Below are positions 1 to 7,898 of a stretch of DNA of 58,762 bases, one piece after another. Origin of the DNA: Terriglobia bacterium. Its GTDB lineage: Bacteria > Acidobacteriota > Terriglobia > Bryobacterales > Bryobacteraceae. The notes beneath the pieces were generated by a model, which worked only from the letters and a program-made list of their open reading frames with translations, did no database searches and was not told where the DNA came from. The position numbers and the translations under genes are program-made. How positions within the stretch are numbered: the first letter of the stretch is position 1; each line of letters opens with the position of its first letter. The stretch lies in assembly GCA_010084195.1 (NCBI GenBank), contig RGPS01000011.1:1-58762 (forward strand), written 5' to 3'.

Positions 1-90
1 TTGGTTTGCAAGCCGTCTCACGTCACTTGAAATCCGTCTATCCGCGCGCTGGCTGAGGCAGGGCTCTGGGCTTAATGAAGTCTGGGTTCG

Positions 91-121
91 TCTGGTAAGT
101 CGGCGCCTCGGCCTTACCAGA
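91..121. repeat. 9-bp inverted repeat
   Basis: TCTGGTAAG at 91-99 is exactly complementary to CTTACCAGA at 113-121, with a 13-nt loop. It lies just before the terminator-like hairpin at 151-182. No reading frame in 1-150 is recognisable as a gene, so this may be the 3' untranslated part of something left of the window. Confidence 0.4.
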
Positions 122-150
122 TGTCCCGCTACCGTCAGGGGAAAACAAGA

Positions 151-186
151 AGCCCCGGTCTCCGCAGGTGGAGGCCGGGGCTTTTT
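151..186. terminator. Rho-independent terminator, probably bidirectional
   Basis: A 13-bp stem (151-163 with 170-182, one G-T pair) has a 6-nt loop and runs into a T tract at 182-186 on the plus strand. On the minus strand the stem is followed by a weaker T-rich stretch. It sits 20-55 bp past the stop of the minus-strand DUF1080 gene, so it probably ends the cdaA-cdaR-glmM-DUF1080 transcript and anything entering from the left. Confidence 0.75.
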
Positions 187-205
187 GCTGTTTTTGGGAG
201 AGAGC

Positions 206-862
206 TTAGCGGCCAGAGAGGTCGCGGACGTAGATGTCTTTGAACGTCATGTCTCCATCGCCGCCGGCATGCAGCTGGAGGGAGATGGTGCCGTCAAAGG
301 ACTTCGGGTTCGGGTCTGTGAAATCGACCACGACGACGCCGTTGAGCCGTGCCACATAGTGGTTACCTTCTACTTTGAGGAGGTATTCGTTCCAGTCCTG
401 TTGTTTCAGAACATATTCGAATTCCGGGGCAGGCCAGACAATCCACTGGCGACCGTCGCCGTACAGGCCGCCGGTGTGATGGTTGGGGGTGGGGTCGATT
501 TCAAACTGGAGACCCTGGGAAACATCGGCGGTGCCGGGCTTAAAGCGGGTGTGGAAGAAGACGCCGCTGTTGCCTTCGCCCACGCACTTAAAGCGCATGG
601 AAAGGTGGAAGTCCTTGTAGTCTTTATTGGTCTGCAGGTAGCCGTACTCTTTGGTGACGGCGCGGCCATGAATAATGCCGCCCTCGACGGTCCACTTCTC
701 TTTTCCCACCTCGTTCCAGCCCGAGAGGTCTTTACCGTTAAAAAGCTGCACCCATTGCTCATTGGGAAGGGGAGCACGGCCTTTCGGGGTCTGGGCCGGG
801 GCCACCATGACGACGAGGGCGACCGTAGAGGCCGCCATTAGAAACATAAAGGTCTTGCGCAT
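206..862 (-). CDS. secreted DUF1080 (3-keto-disaccharide hydrolase) domain protein
   Basis: The protein has 218 residues. An N-terminal signal peptide (hydrophobic stretch at residues 5-20, probable cleavage after the Ala-Gln region near 23) precedes a DUF1080 concanavalin-like beta-sandwich. Family-typical segments are FNGKDLSGW near residue 42, an EGGIIHG-like strand, and GNSGVFFHTRF near 98. Family members bind or cleave sugars, and some are annotated 3-keto-disaccharide hydrolases; the substrate here is unknown. The ATG lies 7 nt after the glmM stop, so the gene is probably the last cistron of the cdaA-cdaR-glmM operon. It is followed by a strong terminator. Placing an exported sugar-binding protein behind cell-wall precursor genes is not part of the usual operon. 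Confidence 0.85.
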   Translation of the reverse strand: MRKTFMFLMAASTVALVVMVAPAQTPKGRAPLPNEQWVQLFNGKDLSGWNEVGKEKWTVEGGIIHGRAVTKEYGYLQTNKDYKDFHLSMRFKCVGEGNSGVFFHTRFKPGTADVSQGLQFEIDPTPNHHTGGLYGDGRQWIVWPAPEFEYVLKQQDWNEYLLKVEGNHYVARLNGVVVVDFTDPNPKSFDGTISLQLHAGGDGDMTFKDIYVRDLSGR

Positions 863-869
863 ATTGTGT

Positions 870-2210
870 CTATCCTAACTCAGCCCGAATGGCTGCAACG
901 ATGTTATCTGCGACGGTTTCAATCTGTTGCTGTTCCGCGCCTTCCACCATAACGCGGAGCAGGGGTTCGGTGCCGGAGTATCGCACCAGAACACGACCGC
1001 TGCCGGCCATATCCCGGTCGCCTGCTGCGATGGCAGCGGAGACGCCCGGGAGTTCCGCCAAAGGAACGCGCCGGGGGACCCGAATATTTCGGAGAAGCTG
1101 GGGGTAGACGGTCAGGCCTGCCGCGAGTTCATCCAGCGACTTACCTTCGCTGACGCAGGCTGCGAGCACCGAAAGTCCGGTCAACATGCCATCGCCAGTG
1201 GTGGCATGTTCACTGAAAATGATGTGGCCCGACTGCTCACCGCCGAGAGGCGCGTTGCGGCGGATCATTTCTTCGAGGACGTATTTGTCGCCCACGGCAG
1301 TTCGGAGCATGGTAATGCCAAGTTCCCCCAGGGCCTTTTCGAGGCCCAGGTTCGACATGACAGTGGATACCACGATGTTGCCGGGCAAATGGCCGTTCTT
1401 CTGCAACAGGCGCCCGGCGATGAGAAGAATAGTATCCCCGTCAACGAGTTTGCCCGAGCCCGCCACCATCATGCAGCGGTCCGCGTCGCCATCAAAAGCG
1501 ACCCCCGCATCGGCTCCCGTTTCGAGAACCTTTGCACGCACGGCTTCCAGATGCAGCGCACCACAATTCAGGTTGATGTTGCGACCGTCCGGCGAGTTGG
1601 AAATCGCGATGACTTCCGCTCCGGCTGCCTCAAAAAGTGCCGGGGCCAGGCTGGAGGCCGAGCCATTACCGCAATCCAGCACCACCTTGATCCCGGTCAG
1701 TTTTGCCGGCAGCGCGCGGAGGAGGGAGAAGAGGTAGCCGTCCGGAGTGACTGTTTGCTCCAGAATGGCCAGCTGGGTGATGGTTTCCAGTTCCGGGAGA
1801 ATACGAAAGATCTCTTCCTCGATCTCATGCTCTTCGTCGTCGGGGAGTTTGTAGCCGGTTTGCGCGAAAACCTTGATGCCGTTGTCCTGAAAAGGATTGT
1901 GCGAGGCCGAGATCATCACTCCGGCCGCGTAGCCTTCGGTACGGGTAATGTAAGCGACACCAGGTGTCGTAATCACGCCGGCGAATTCTGTTCGAACCCC
2001 GGTACGGGCCAGGCCGGCCGCCAGTTGCGCCGCGATCGCCGGGCCGGATTCCCGGGTGTCCATGCCCACCAGGACCGGCTTGTCCCCCAGGTTCCTCCTT
2101 TGCAGATCGTCACCGAGCGCGATGCCCAGCGCCGTAACAGTTGCCGGATCCAGAGGCGAAGTCCCCGCAACGCCCCGAATCCCATCAGTTCCAAATAATT
2201 GTTTTGCCAT
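870..2210 (-). CDS. glmM: phosphoglucosamine mutase GlmM
   Basis: GlmM interconverts glucosamine-6-phosphate and glucosamine-1-phosphate, the step before UDP-GlcNAc in peptidoglycan and LPS synthesis. The 446-residue product shows all family landmarks: FGTDGIRG at the N-terminus, the active-site serine loop SASHNPF (Ser103), the metal-binding DGDADR (residues 240-245) and the C-terminal phosphate loop RYSGTEP. The frame extends upstream to 2261, but those 17 residues are unlike the family and would overlap cdaR. The ATG at 2210 gives the standard start, although its ribosome binding site is weak. It lies third in cdaA-cdaR-glmM, an order conserved in many bacteria, where the cyclase is known to interact with GlmM. 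Confidence 0.95.
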   Translation of the reverse strand: MAKQLFGTDGIRGVAGTSPLDPATVTALGIALGDDLQRRNLGDKPVLVGMDTRESGPAIAAQLAAGLARTGVRTEFAGVITTPGVAYITRTEGYAAGVMISASHNPFQDNGIKVFAQTGYKLPDDEEHEIEEEIFRILPELETITQLAILEQTVTPDGYLFSLLRALPAKLTGIKVVLDCGNGSASSLAPALFEAAGAEVIAISNSPDGRNINLNCGALHLEAVRAKVLETGADAGVAFDGDADRCMMVAGSGKLVDGDTILLIAGRLLQKNGHLPGNIVVSTVMSNLGLEKALGELGITMLRTAVGDKYVLEEMIRRNAPLGGEQSGHIIFSEHATTGDGMLTGLSVLAACVSEGKSLDELAAGLTVYPQLLRNIRVPRRVPLAELPGVSAAIAAGDRDMAGSGRVLVRYSGTEPLLRVMVEGAEQQQIETVADNIVAAIRAELG

Positions 2211-2241
2211 CAGTAGTGGTGCATTTGTTCTCTTCCATTCA

Positions 2242-2886
2242 CTATCGGGGAGGAGAAGCATGCACTTTCACTTTAACCGAAGGCACGGCAACAAAACGAA
2301 CTTCGGGTTCGGCTATGTAAACTGCGAGACGGTGTTCGGAGCCGTCCTCCACGGCACGGAGGTCGAGAGGGTCTGACATGGGATTGCGGGCTGCGTTCAC
2401 CTTACTCTCGGGACCAATGATCTCGAGGAGAGGGGGCTCGACATCAAGGCGGTCGATGGTAACGCCCGGTTTGAGTTGCCCGGAGAAGGGGATTTCCACC
2501 TTCAGGAACCTGCTGGCTCTTTTTTCGAAGGTCAGCCGAACCTGGGCCGGCACGGTTCTTACCAGGGTGATGCCTGACGGGAGGTTGAGGTCTCGCGCAT
2601 GAATCGTGAAAGTTCTTTCGCCGGGAGCGGTGACAGAAGCGAGGTCAATCACGGCGCTGACTTTTCCCGTGAGGTCGCGCAATTGGCCGGCGGAGCCACG
2701 CACTTCAGCCTGAATCGACTCGGTTACGGTGGAGCTGATCTCGAGATCGCCGGGGTAGTGGCGAAACTGGAGGGGTGCGGCCAACATGCCCGCCAGGTCC
2801 GTCTGCGCTGCGAAGTTTAGCCAGAGCGCAAGGGCCGCACCGATGGCGAGTGCCTTTTCGGGCAGGTTGCGGAAAATATTCCTCAT
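2242..2886 (-). CDS. cdaR: YbbR-domain protein CdaR, regulator of diadenylate cyclase
   Basis: The protein has 214 residues: one N-terminal membrane-spanning segment (about residues 12-28, ALAIGAALALWLNF) and an extracytoplasmic region with YbbR-like beta domains rich in short strands. CdaR proteins bind and modulate the membrane cyclase CdaA. Members usually carry two to four YbbR repeats; this length allows about two. The start codon overlaps the cdaA stop (ATGA at 2883-2886), indicating translational coupling, and glmM follows about 30 nt downstream. The call rests on the YbbR pattern and on the gene order. Confidence 0.85.
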   Translation of the reverse strand: MRNIFRNLPEKALAIGAALALWLNFAAQTDLAGMLAAPLQFRHYPGDLEISSTVTESIQAEVRGSAGQLRDLTGKVSAVIDLASVTAPGERTFTIHARDLNLPSGITLVRTVPAQVRLTFEKRASRFLKVEIPFSGQLKPGVTIDRLDVEPPLLEIIGPESKVNAARNPMSDPLDLRAVEDGSEHRLAVYIAEPEVRFVAVPSVKVKVHASPPR

Positions 2887-3719
2887 CGGGAACCTGTCTC
2901 CGGACTGCCTGCTACGGTGGTGGCCGGACGGGAGGTGGTGGTGGCAGTGAAGCCGCGCAGCCAGCCTCCGAAATGTTGGGACAGGCGTTCGTCTACTCGC
3001 TCAATGGTTACAGACCGCTCCAGGGTACCGGTGTCACCGATGGCTATAGCACCAGTTTCTTCGCTCACGATGAGGCTCAGGCAGTCCGTTTCCTCAGTGA
3101 TCCCTGCGCCAGCCCGGTGCCGGGTTCCCATTTTGCCGGATAGCTGCGGATTTACGCTGAGAGGCAGGAAGCAGCCTGCTGCAGCGATTCGGTTCTTCTG
3201 GATGATAACGGCACCGTCATGCAGGGCTGTACCGGGCTGAAAAATGGTCAGGAGGAGATCGCGGGATACTTCGCAATCCATGCGGACGCCGCTCTCGACG
3301 AAAGTCCTGAGGCCTATATCCCGCTCCATGACGATCAGAGCGCCTACTTTGTTCCTGGAGAGACCGGCGAGGGCGAGGAGGATTTCGTCAATGGCGGCGG
3401 GGCGCTGGTTGGCCCCAAGGAACCTTTTGCGCCCCAATTTCGCCAGAGCTCTCCGGATTTCAGACTGAAAAAGCACCACGATCGCGATCACTGAATAGGG
3501 AGCCAACAAGGCGAGCAGGGAACGGAGGGCCTCCAGGTGGAGGTAGCTGGCCGCGACATAGGACCCAGCGACGGCCAGGATGCCGATTGAAATGTGTGCC
3601 GCACGGGTGCCGCGCACCACCAACAGCAACCGATAGAGGAGAAACGCCACCGCAGCGATATCCACCATGCCCCGGAGGCCGGGGTTGGGGAAGCTCTGGA
3701 TGAGTTCGGTCAGGCGCAT
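2883..3719 (-). CDS. cdaA: diadenylate cyclase CdaA (DisA_N/DAC domain)
   Basis: CdaA condenses two ATP into the second messenger c-di-AMP. The 278-residue protein has three hydrophobic helices in the first 95 residues, then the DAC domain with both catalytic signatures: DGA (168-170, in LHDGAVI) and RHR (200-202, in GTRHRAGAGI). I place the start at the ATG at 3719, which begins a family-like N-terminus (MRLTELIQSF) and has AGAGG upstream; a TTG at 3752 would add 11 residues. It is the first gene of the cdaA-cdaR-glmM-DUF1080 operon. c-di-AMP usually controls potassium and osmolyte balance and wall homeostasis; no target gene is recognisable in the window. Confidence 0.93.
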   Translation of the reverse strand: MRLTELIQSFPNPGLRGMVDIAAVAFLLYRLLLVVRGTRAAHISIGILAVAGSYVAASYLHLEALRSLLALLAPYSVIAIVVLFQSEIRRALAKLGRKRFLGANQRPAAIDEILLALAGLSRNKVGALIVMERDIGLRTFVESGVRMDCEVSRDLLLTIFQPGTALHDGAVIIQKNRIAAAGCFLPLSVNPQLSGKMGTRHRAGAGITEETDCLSLIVSEETGAIAIGDTGTLERSVTIERVDERLSQHFGGWLRGFTATTTSRPATTVAGSPETGSR

Positions 3720-3851
3720 TGTATCGGCAACCTCTGCAAACGGGGCAAACAAAAAAGGATCAACGCCGGGAGGAGTAAATCAGGCCGCTGCCGTTATTGT
3801 AGACGGCCAGCTATGGCTCACAATCCGAGGCGGTGACGGGAGGCAGGGAAA

Positions 3852-4307
3852 CTAACGGGTTGGGGGCGTGGCCGATTGGACGCCGGCAGCTTTTTCGGCC
3901 TGTACTTTTTCAGCCAGCGCCTTCTGTTCTCGCTTCGCTTTGACCTCGGCACGCCACGCCAGGTAGTTTTTCTGTTGTTCCGGGGTCAGAACCGCCAGAA
4001 TGCCTTCTACCCGTTCCTCGTCAATTTTGTCGCGGAGCGGTTTGGCTTCCAGCTCGAGCCGGCTGTATTTCTGTTTGGCCTCGTCGAGGATGGTGTTTAC
4101 CTGGGTAACCTGATCCGGAGAAGCTGTCAGGCGGACCTTTAGTTTTTCGAGGAAGTCTTTTCGCGCCTGCGCCGGCGTTTTCGGGACAACTGTGCTCGCC
4201 GTAACCGAACTGGTGACGTAAAGCCGATGCGCAACAGCGCCAACCATGGTGCCGCTGCCAAACACGAGGACCAGGTATGCGAGAGTTGCCAGACGGCTTT
4301 TCGGCAT
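3852..4307 (-). CDS. membrane-anchored Spy/CpxP-like protein
   Basis: This 151-residue protein has an N-terminal transmembrane or signal segment (residues 8-26). A helical, charged remainder contains LTASPDQVTQV and LTPEQQKNYLAW, the LTxxQ-type motifs seen in Spy, CpxP and periplasmic metal-sensor relatives. The C-terminus is Lys/Glu/Ala-rich and probably coiled coil. It starts 4 nt after the anti-sigma-like gene and is third in a sigma, anti-sigma, Spy-like series. A periplasmic sensor or chaperone feeding the sigma switch is the natural inference, but not shown. Confidence 0.65.
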   Translation of the reverse strand: MPKSRLATLAYLVLVFGSGTMVGAVAHRLYVTSSVTASTVVPKTPAQARKDFLEKLKVRLTASPDQVTQVNTILDEAKQKYSRLELEAKPLRDKIDEERVEGILAVLTPEQQKNYLAWRAEVKAKREQKALAEKVQAEKAAGVQSATPPTR

Positions 4308-4311
4308 GTCG

Positions 4312-4707
4312 TTACTGTTGCTCCATCTCGGTCATATTTTCGGGATTCAGAAGATCAAGAGCCGCTTCACCGTCGGACACCAGGGCTTCCATGTAAACGC
4401 CGGGAGTGACGTTTCCGGTTGGCTTTTCCATGCCGAGCAGGATCCCGAACATGACGGTAACGGCTACAGCCGTTGTCACCAGGAATCGGACGGTCTGGCT
4501 GAAAATATTAGCCGACTGGCTGCGTTCGAGCCGGGTGGCTTCAATCCTGGCCCAGAGATCCGGCATGAAGTTCGTGTCGACTTCAGGTACAGGACAGGCT
4601 TCCCGGTAGGCATAGAACAGCGCATCCAGGCGCGCATCCGCTTCAGGAGATGTGTGAGACTCACTGCCGCTACGTCGATACTTGAACATGTGATTCTGCC
4701 ATATCAT
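4312..4707 (-). CDS. putative membrane anti-sigma factor
   Basis: A 131-residue protein with a cytoplasmic N-terminal part of about 75 residues, one transmembrane helix (about 77-98, FLVTTAVAVTVMFGILLG) and a short acidic outer tail. It lacks the HxxxCxxC zinc motif of ZAS anti-sigmas. The function is inferred from topology and from its place directly after an ECF sigma gene. The AGGG preceding its ATG overlaps the sigma stop codon, so the two are probably co-translated. An alternative ATG at 4689 would remove 6 residues. Confidence 0.6.
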   Translation of the reverse strand: MIWQNHMFKYRRSGSESHTSPEADARLDALFYAYREACPVPEVDTNFMPDLWARIEATRLERSQSANIFSQTVRFLVTTAVAVTVMFGILLGMEKPTGNVTPGVYMEALVSDGEAALDLLNPENMTEMEQQ

Positions 4708-4716
4708 ATTACCCTG

Positions 4717-5316
4717 TCAGGTGCCCTTAGTTGTCTTGGCGAAAGGAAGGGCACCTTCGGTTACCTTGTTCATGTTTTTTAATACTCGCTGTCTGGCGCG
4801 GAACAGGCGCACCTTGAGTGCGTTTTCGTTTACGCCGTAGACTGCCTCCAGTTCGCGAAGTGAAAGGCCTTCCACTTCCTTCAGTGTCAGCAGAATGCGG
4901 TCCTCTTCGGAGACTGCTGAAAACATATCCGTTACCAGGTCCCGCACTCGTTCCTGTTCATCCTCTTCGCGCTGAACCCGGGAACCGGCGGCGGCGTCGG
5001 CCATCACAACTTGCTGTTCGGAAAGGTCCGACATACGGGTCTCGGGCCGGCGCCGACTGCGGCGAAGATAGTCGTAGCAGGCATTGACGCTCAACCGATA
5101 CAGCCACGGTTCGAACGCTTCCGGGACACGGAGCCGGTCCAGCGAGAAGTAGAGGCGAAGGAAGACCTCCTGCGCCACGTCTTCAACATCTTCGGGGCGA
5201 CCGATGAGCCGTGAGATCGTCCCCAGAATGCGGCGCCGATAGGCCGTGACCACCTGGTTGAATGCGGCCCCGTCACCCTGCCGTGCCTTTTCGATAAGTT
5301 CGAATTCAACCAGCAT
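4717..5316 (-). CDS. ECF-type RNA polymerase sigma factor
   Basis: The 199-residue protein has a sigma-70 region 2 (residues about 25-95, with DVEDVAQEVFLRLY and FEPWLYRLSVNACYDYLRR) and a region 4 helix-turn-helix (about 140-185, EVEGLSLRELEAVYGVNENALKVRLFRARQ split by loops). It belongs to the extracytoplasmic-function group that directs polymerase to stress or envelope genes. It heads a three-gene series with a membrane anti-sigma and a Spy-like protein. The 84-bp upstream gap contains the palindrome CGTTCGGGAACG, a possible control site. Confidence 0.9.
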   Translation of the reverse strand: MLVEFELIEKARQGDGAAFNQVVTAYRRRILGTISRLIGRPEDVEDVAQEVFLRLYFSLDRLRVPEAFEPWLYRLSVNACYDYLRRSRRRPETRMSDLSEQQVVMADAAAGSRVQREEDEQERVRDLVTDMFSAVSEEDRILLTLKEVEGLSLRELEAVYGVNENALKVRLFRARQRVLKNMNKVTEGALPFAKTTKGT

Positions 5317-5400
5317 ATTTGTGGCGTTCGGGAACGCGGAACGTCACTCCCAGCATGTCATGGTTTCTCAGCGGCGCAGAGGGTAATCATAATTCTTTAC

Positions 5401-6237
5401 TCAAACGCCACCCATGAGCTTCCAGAACCAATTCGGTCCCGTGATGGCGCTGATGAGGGCTGCGGCTCCAAGGTAGGCCCCGAAGGGATGGTAGGTGTCT
5501 GAATCCTTGCCACTGAGTTTGAGCCACGCCAGGCCGATGACAGTGGCTGCCATGGAAGCCAGGATCAGCGTTTGCAACATGCCGAGGACGCCGAGAAAGG
5601 CACCGATCATCACCATCATCTTCACGTCGCCGAACCCGAGGCCCTCTTTATGTCGGATTTTCTCGAAGAGGTAGCCGACCAGCCACATGATGCCGGCTGG
5701 CGCTGTAGCCCCGAACAGGGCTTCGCCGCAGGACGCCCAACGGGCAGACGGATGGAAGCCGGCAAGGTTTGCTGCGAGCAGGAACGAGGAGTCGTTGACG
5801 GGAACCACGAGTGAAAACACCATGCCGACCACCGCGCCTCCCAGCGTCAGTTCGTCGGGAAGCAGCAGGGTTTCCAGGTCAGAGAAAACAAGGCCGATCA
5901 GGAGGAACGCGAAAACGCAGTTGGCCGCGGTGACGAGGGTCAGGCCGTGAACTGCGGTGAACCAGGCGAAACAGAGGGCGGTGAGGAGTTCCACCACCGG
6001 GTATCGCCACGAGATGGGGGCCCGGCAATGTCTGCATTTGCCCGCCAGAAGAAGGAAGCTGAGGACCGGAATGTTGTCCCGCGCCGCAATCTGGCGTTCA
6101 CAGCCGGGGCAACAGGAGCGGGGCGTTACCACCGAGAGGTCGTTCGGCCAGCGGTAAATACACACGTTGAGGAAGCTGCCAAGAAGCAGGCCGAGGACGA
6201 TGGCGGGGAGCTGTTCGGCGAAGACGAAGTCAGGCAT
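5401..6237 (-). CDS. pilD: prepilin peptidase / N-methyltransferase (type IV, A24)
   Basis: This membrane protease cleaves and N-methylates type IV prepilins and pseudopilins. The 278-residue protein has the N-terminal SFLNVCIYRWP segment, a zinc-type pair CPGC (43-46) and CRHC (68-71), and the two catalytic aspartate motifs SDLETLLLPDELT (near 119-131) and GFGDVKMM (near 205). About seven membrane helices are apparent. The start at 6237 gives the family N-terminus and overlaps the preceding glycosyltransferase by 8 nt. It is the last gene of the HU, M50, GT2, GT4, pilD operon. No pilin genes are in the window. Confidence 0.92.
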   Translation of the reverse strand: MPDFVFAEQLPAIVLGLLLGSFLNVCIYRWPNDLSVVTPRSCCPGCERQIAARDNIPVLSFLLLAGKCRHCRAPISWRYPVVELLTALCFAWFTAVHGLTLVTAANCVFAFLLIGLVFSDLETLLLPDELTLGGAVVGMVFSLVVPVNDSSFLLAANLAGFHPSARWASCGEALFGATAPAGIMWLVGYLFEKIRHKEGLGFGDVKMMVMIGAFLGVLGMLQTLILASMAATVIGLAWLKLSGKDSDTYHPFGAYLGAAALISAITGPNWFWKLMGGV

Positions 6238-7111
6238 GTTGTATCGCTCGCCGGTAGCTCTGCCGGGTGGCGGCCACCATATGGGCAACGGTAAATCGAT
6301 CCATTACCTTAAGACGCGCAGCAGCCCCGAAACGCCGATCTGCTTTTGCGATGGCGGCGGCGATATCAACGATAGTGTTTGCGGTCAGGAGGCCGGTGGC
6401 TCCGTCCTCCAGAAGTTCGGGAATACCGCCGGTATCGCTGCCAATGACCGTGACGCCGTGAGCCATCGCGAGAAGGATGCCCGAGCCCAGGCCTTCCGAC
6501 CGGGAGAGGTAGATCAGGGTTCGCGCTGACGGGAGATCCTGCTCCAGGTTGTGGCTCACTTCCAGCGGGACGCCGGCAACGGTGGCGGCTTCACGGGCCA
6601 GTTCCATACATTTACCGGGATCTACGGAGTATGGTGTCAGGATTCGGTCACCAGACGCGGGCAGGGGGGGCACGGGGACACCGTCGTAAACGACGTCAAT
6701 ACGCTCCGCCGGGACGCCTCCTCGCTCCAGTTCCGCGGCGACGAACCGGGATACGGCGAGGTAGCGGGTGGCCCGCCGGTACTTCCAGCGTGAAAGCGTT
6801 CCCTGGTTGATGGGGAACGCCACGCGGCGGGATACGACGAGCGGCGCAACGGAGCAAATGGCAGCCACCGCGTGCGAGCGAGCGTCGTGCGCGTGGACGA
6901 CATGGCAATCCCGGGATATGCGGGCGATTCGGAGCGGGGAGATGTCCTCACAGGGCAGGGAAGCGGCGCGGGCGGCGGCCGCGAGGGGCGAGTCGGAGCG
7001 GGCCAGCAGAAGTGAGTCCAGCCCGGCTTCGGTCAGGCCCTGGTGCAGGCGCAGAACCTGCCACTGCCCGCCGCGCATCTCACGACCGCTATCCAGATGA
7101 AGAATCCGCAC
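6230..7111 (-). CDS. glycosyltransferase, GT4/GT-B type
   Basis: A 293-residue protein opening with MRILHLDSGREMRGG, the usual start of GT4 enzymes acting on lipid-linked glycans. The C-terminal donor half has YLSRSEGLGSGILLAMAHG and a TGGIPELL segment, typical of the GT4 nucleotide-sugar site. It is short for the family (usually 350-400 residues); the region between the two Rossmann folds is compact. The GTG start follows the TAA stop of the GT2 gene with no gap. Its neighbours suggest cell-surface polysaccharide or LPS assembly; donor and acceptor cannot be told from sequence. Confidence 0.85.
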   Translation of the reverse strand: MRILHLDSGREMRGGQWQVLRLHQGLTEAGLDSLLLARSDSPLAAAARAASLPCEDISPLRIARISRDCHVVHAHDARSHAVAAICSVAPLVVSRRVAFPINQGTLSRWKYRRATRYLAVSRFVAAELERGGVPAERIDVVYDGVPVPPLPASGDRILTPYSVDPGKCMELAREAATVAGVPLEVSHNLEQDLPSARTLIYLSRSEGLGSGILLAMAHGVTVIGSDTGGIPELLEDGATGLLTANTIVDIAAAIAKADRRFGAAARLKVMDRFTVAHMVAATRQSYRRAIQHA

Positions 7112-7867
7112 TTAACCGGCCCGCTTCGCCCCGAAACGGGCTTTCGTATACTTCAGGAAAGTGTAGAGTGCCGCCATCCAGGCGATGACGAAGCCGTGCA
7201 TGCCGTCCAGAAAGCCGCGCCGAACAATGAACGTTCTGAAGAATGTCCAGGGCGGGTCGAGGAGGATGCGGGCCATGCCCGGACGTTTACCCCGGCTGGC
7301 CAGTTCGTCGGCGGCCAGGGTGGTGTATCGGTCGAGTGTTTTGAGATGGGCCGAGAGGGAATTGCAGGTGAAGTGGAGGAGCTTCCCGTGCAGTTCGCCA
7401 GAGATACCTTCGCCAGTGAGACGAACACTTTCGTGGACAAACGAGCCGTACCATTCGGCCCGGGTGCGCAGATAGAGGCGTATTTTTCGATCAGGATACC
7501 AGCCGCTGTGGTGAATCCAGCGACCGAGGTATTGAGCGAGGCGGGGCATCGTGTAGGCGTGGCACCGGGGGCCATCCTTCTTCAGCAGCAGGATTTCGGC
7601 TTCCAGTTCTTCGGCGACAGCTTCATCGGCGTCGATAGAGAGAATCCAATCGTGGGAGGCGAGTGTCGCCGCGAAGTTCTTCTGGGCTGCGTAACCGCGC
7701 CAGGGCTCCTTGGTCACGCGGGCTCCGAGGCGAGCCGCCACCTCCCGGGTGCGGTCTGTGGAGCCGCTGTCCACCACCACAATTTCGTCCACACAGCGAA
7801 GACTCTCGATGGCGCGGGCAATGTTGTGCTCCTCGTTCAGCGTGACGATGGTGGCGGTGATCTTCAT
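7112..7867 (-). CDS. glycosyltransferase family 2, LPS-core type
   Basis: The 251-residue protein has the GT-A fold N-terminal half with the start ITATIVTLNEEHNI, the VVVDSGSTDRT loop and the metal-binding SIDADEAV (DxD-like) near residue 82. It resembles the WaaE/KdtX group that adds a hexose to the LPS inner core. The C-terminal half contains a predicted amphipathic or membrane-associated segment (FLDGMHGFVIAWMAALYTFL). It lies between the M50 protease gene (31-nt gap) and the GT4 gene (no gap), clearly in one transcript. Confidence 0.87.
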   Translation of the reverse strand: MKITATIVTLNEEHNIARAIESLRCVDEIVVVDSGSTDRTREVAARLGARVTKEPWRGYAAQKNFAATLASHDWILSIDADEAVAEELEAEILLLKKDGPRCHAYTMPRLAQYLGRWIHHSGWYPDRKIRLYLRTRAEWYGSFVHESVRLTGEGISGELHGKLLHFTCNSLSAHLKTLDRYTTLAADELASRGKRPGMARILLDPPWTFFRTFIVRRGFLDGMHGFVIAWMAALYTFLKYTKARFGAKRAG

Positions 7868-7898
7868 CGGGGGATTTTGATTAATCGGAGATCGGGGC

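Noticed and set aside
927..2198. 423-codon open frame on the plus strand
   Set aside because: It is antisense to glmM, whose motifs are complete; the translation has no family features and biased composition.
5317..5400. Autoregulatory ECF promoter (GGAAC-type -35) upstream of the first sigma gene
   Set aside because: The GGAAC sequences lie on the opposite strand to the gene and no matching -10 is in place.
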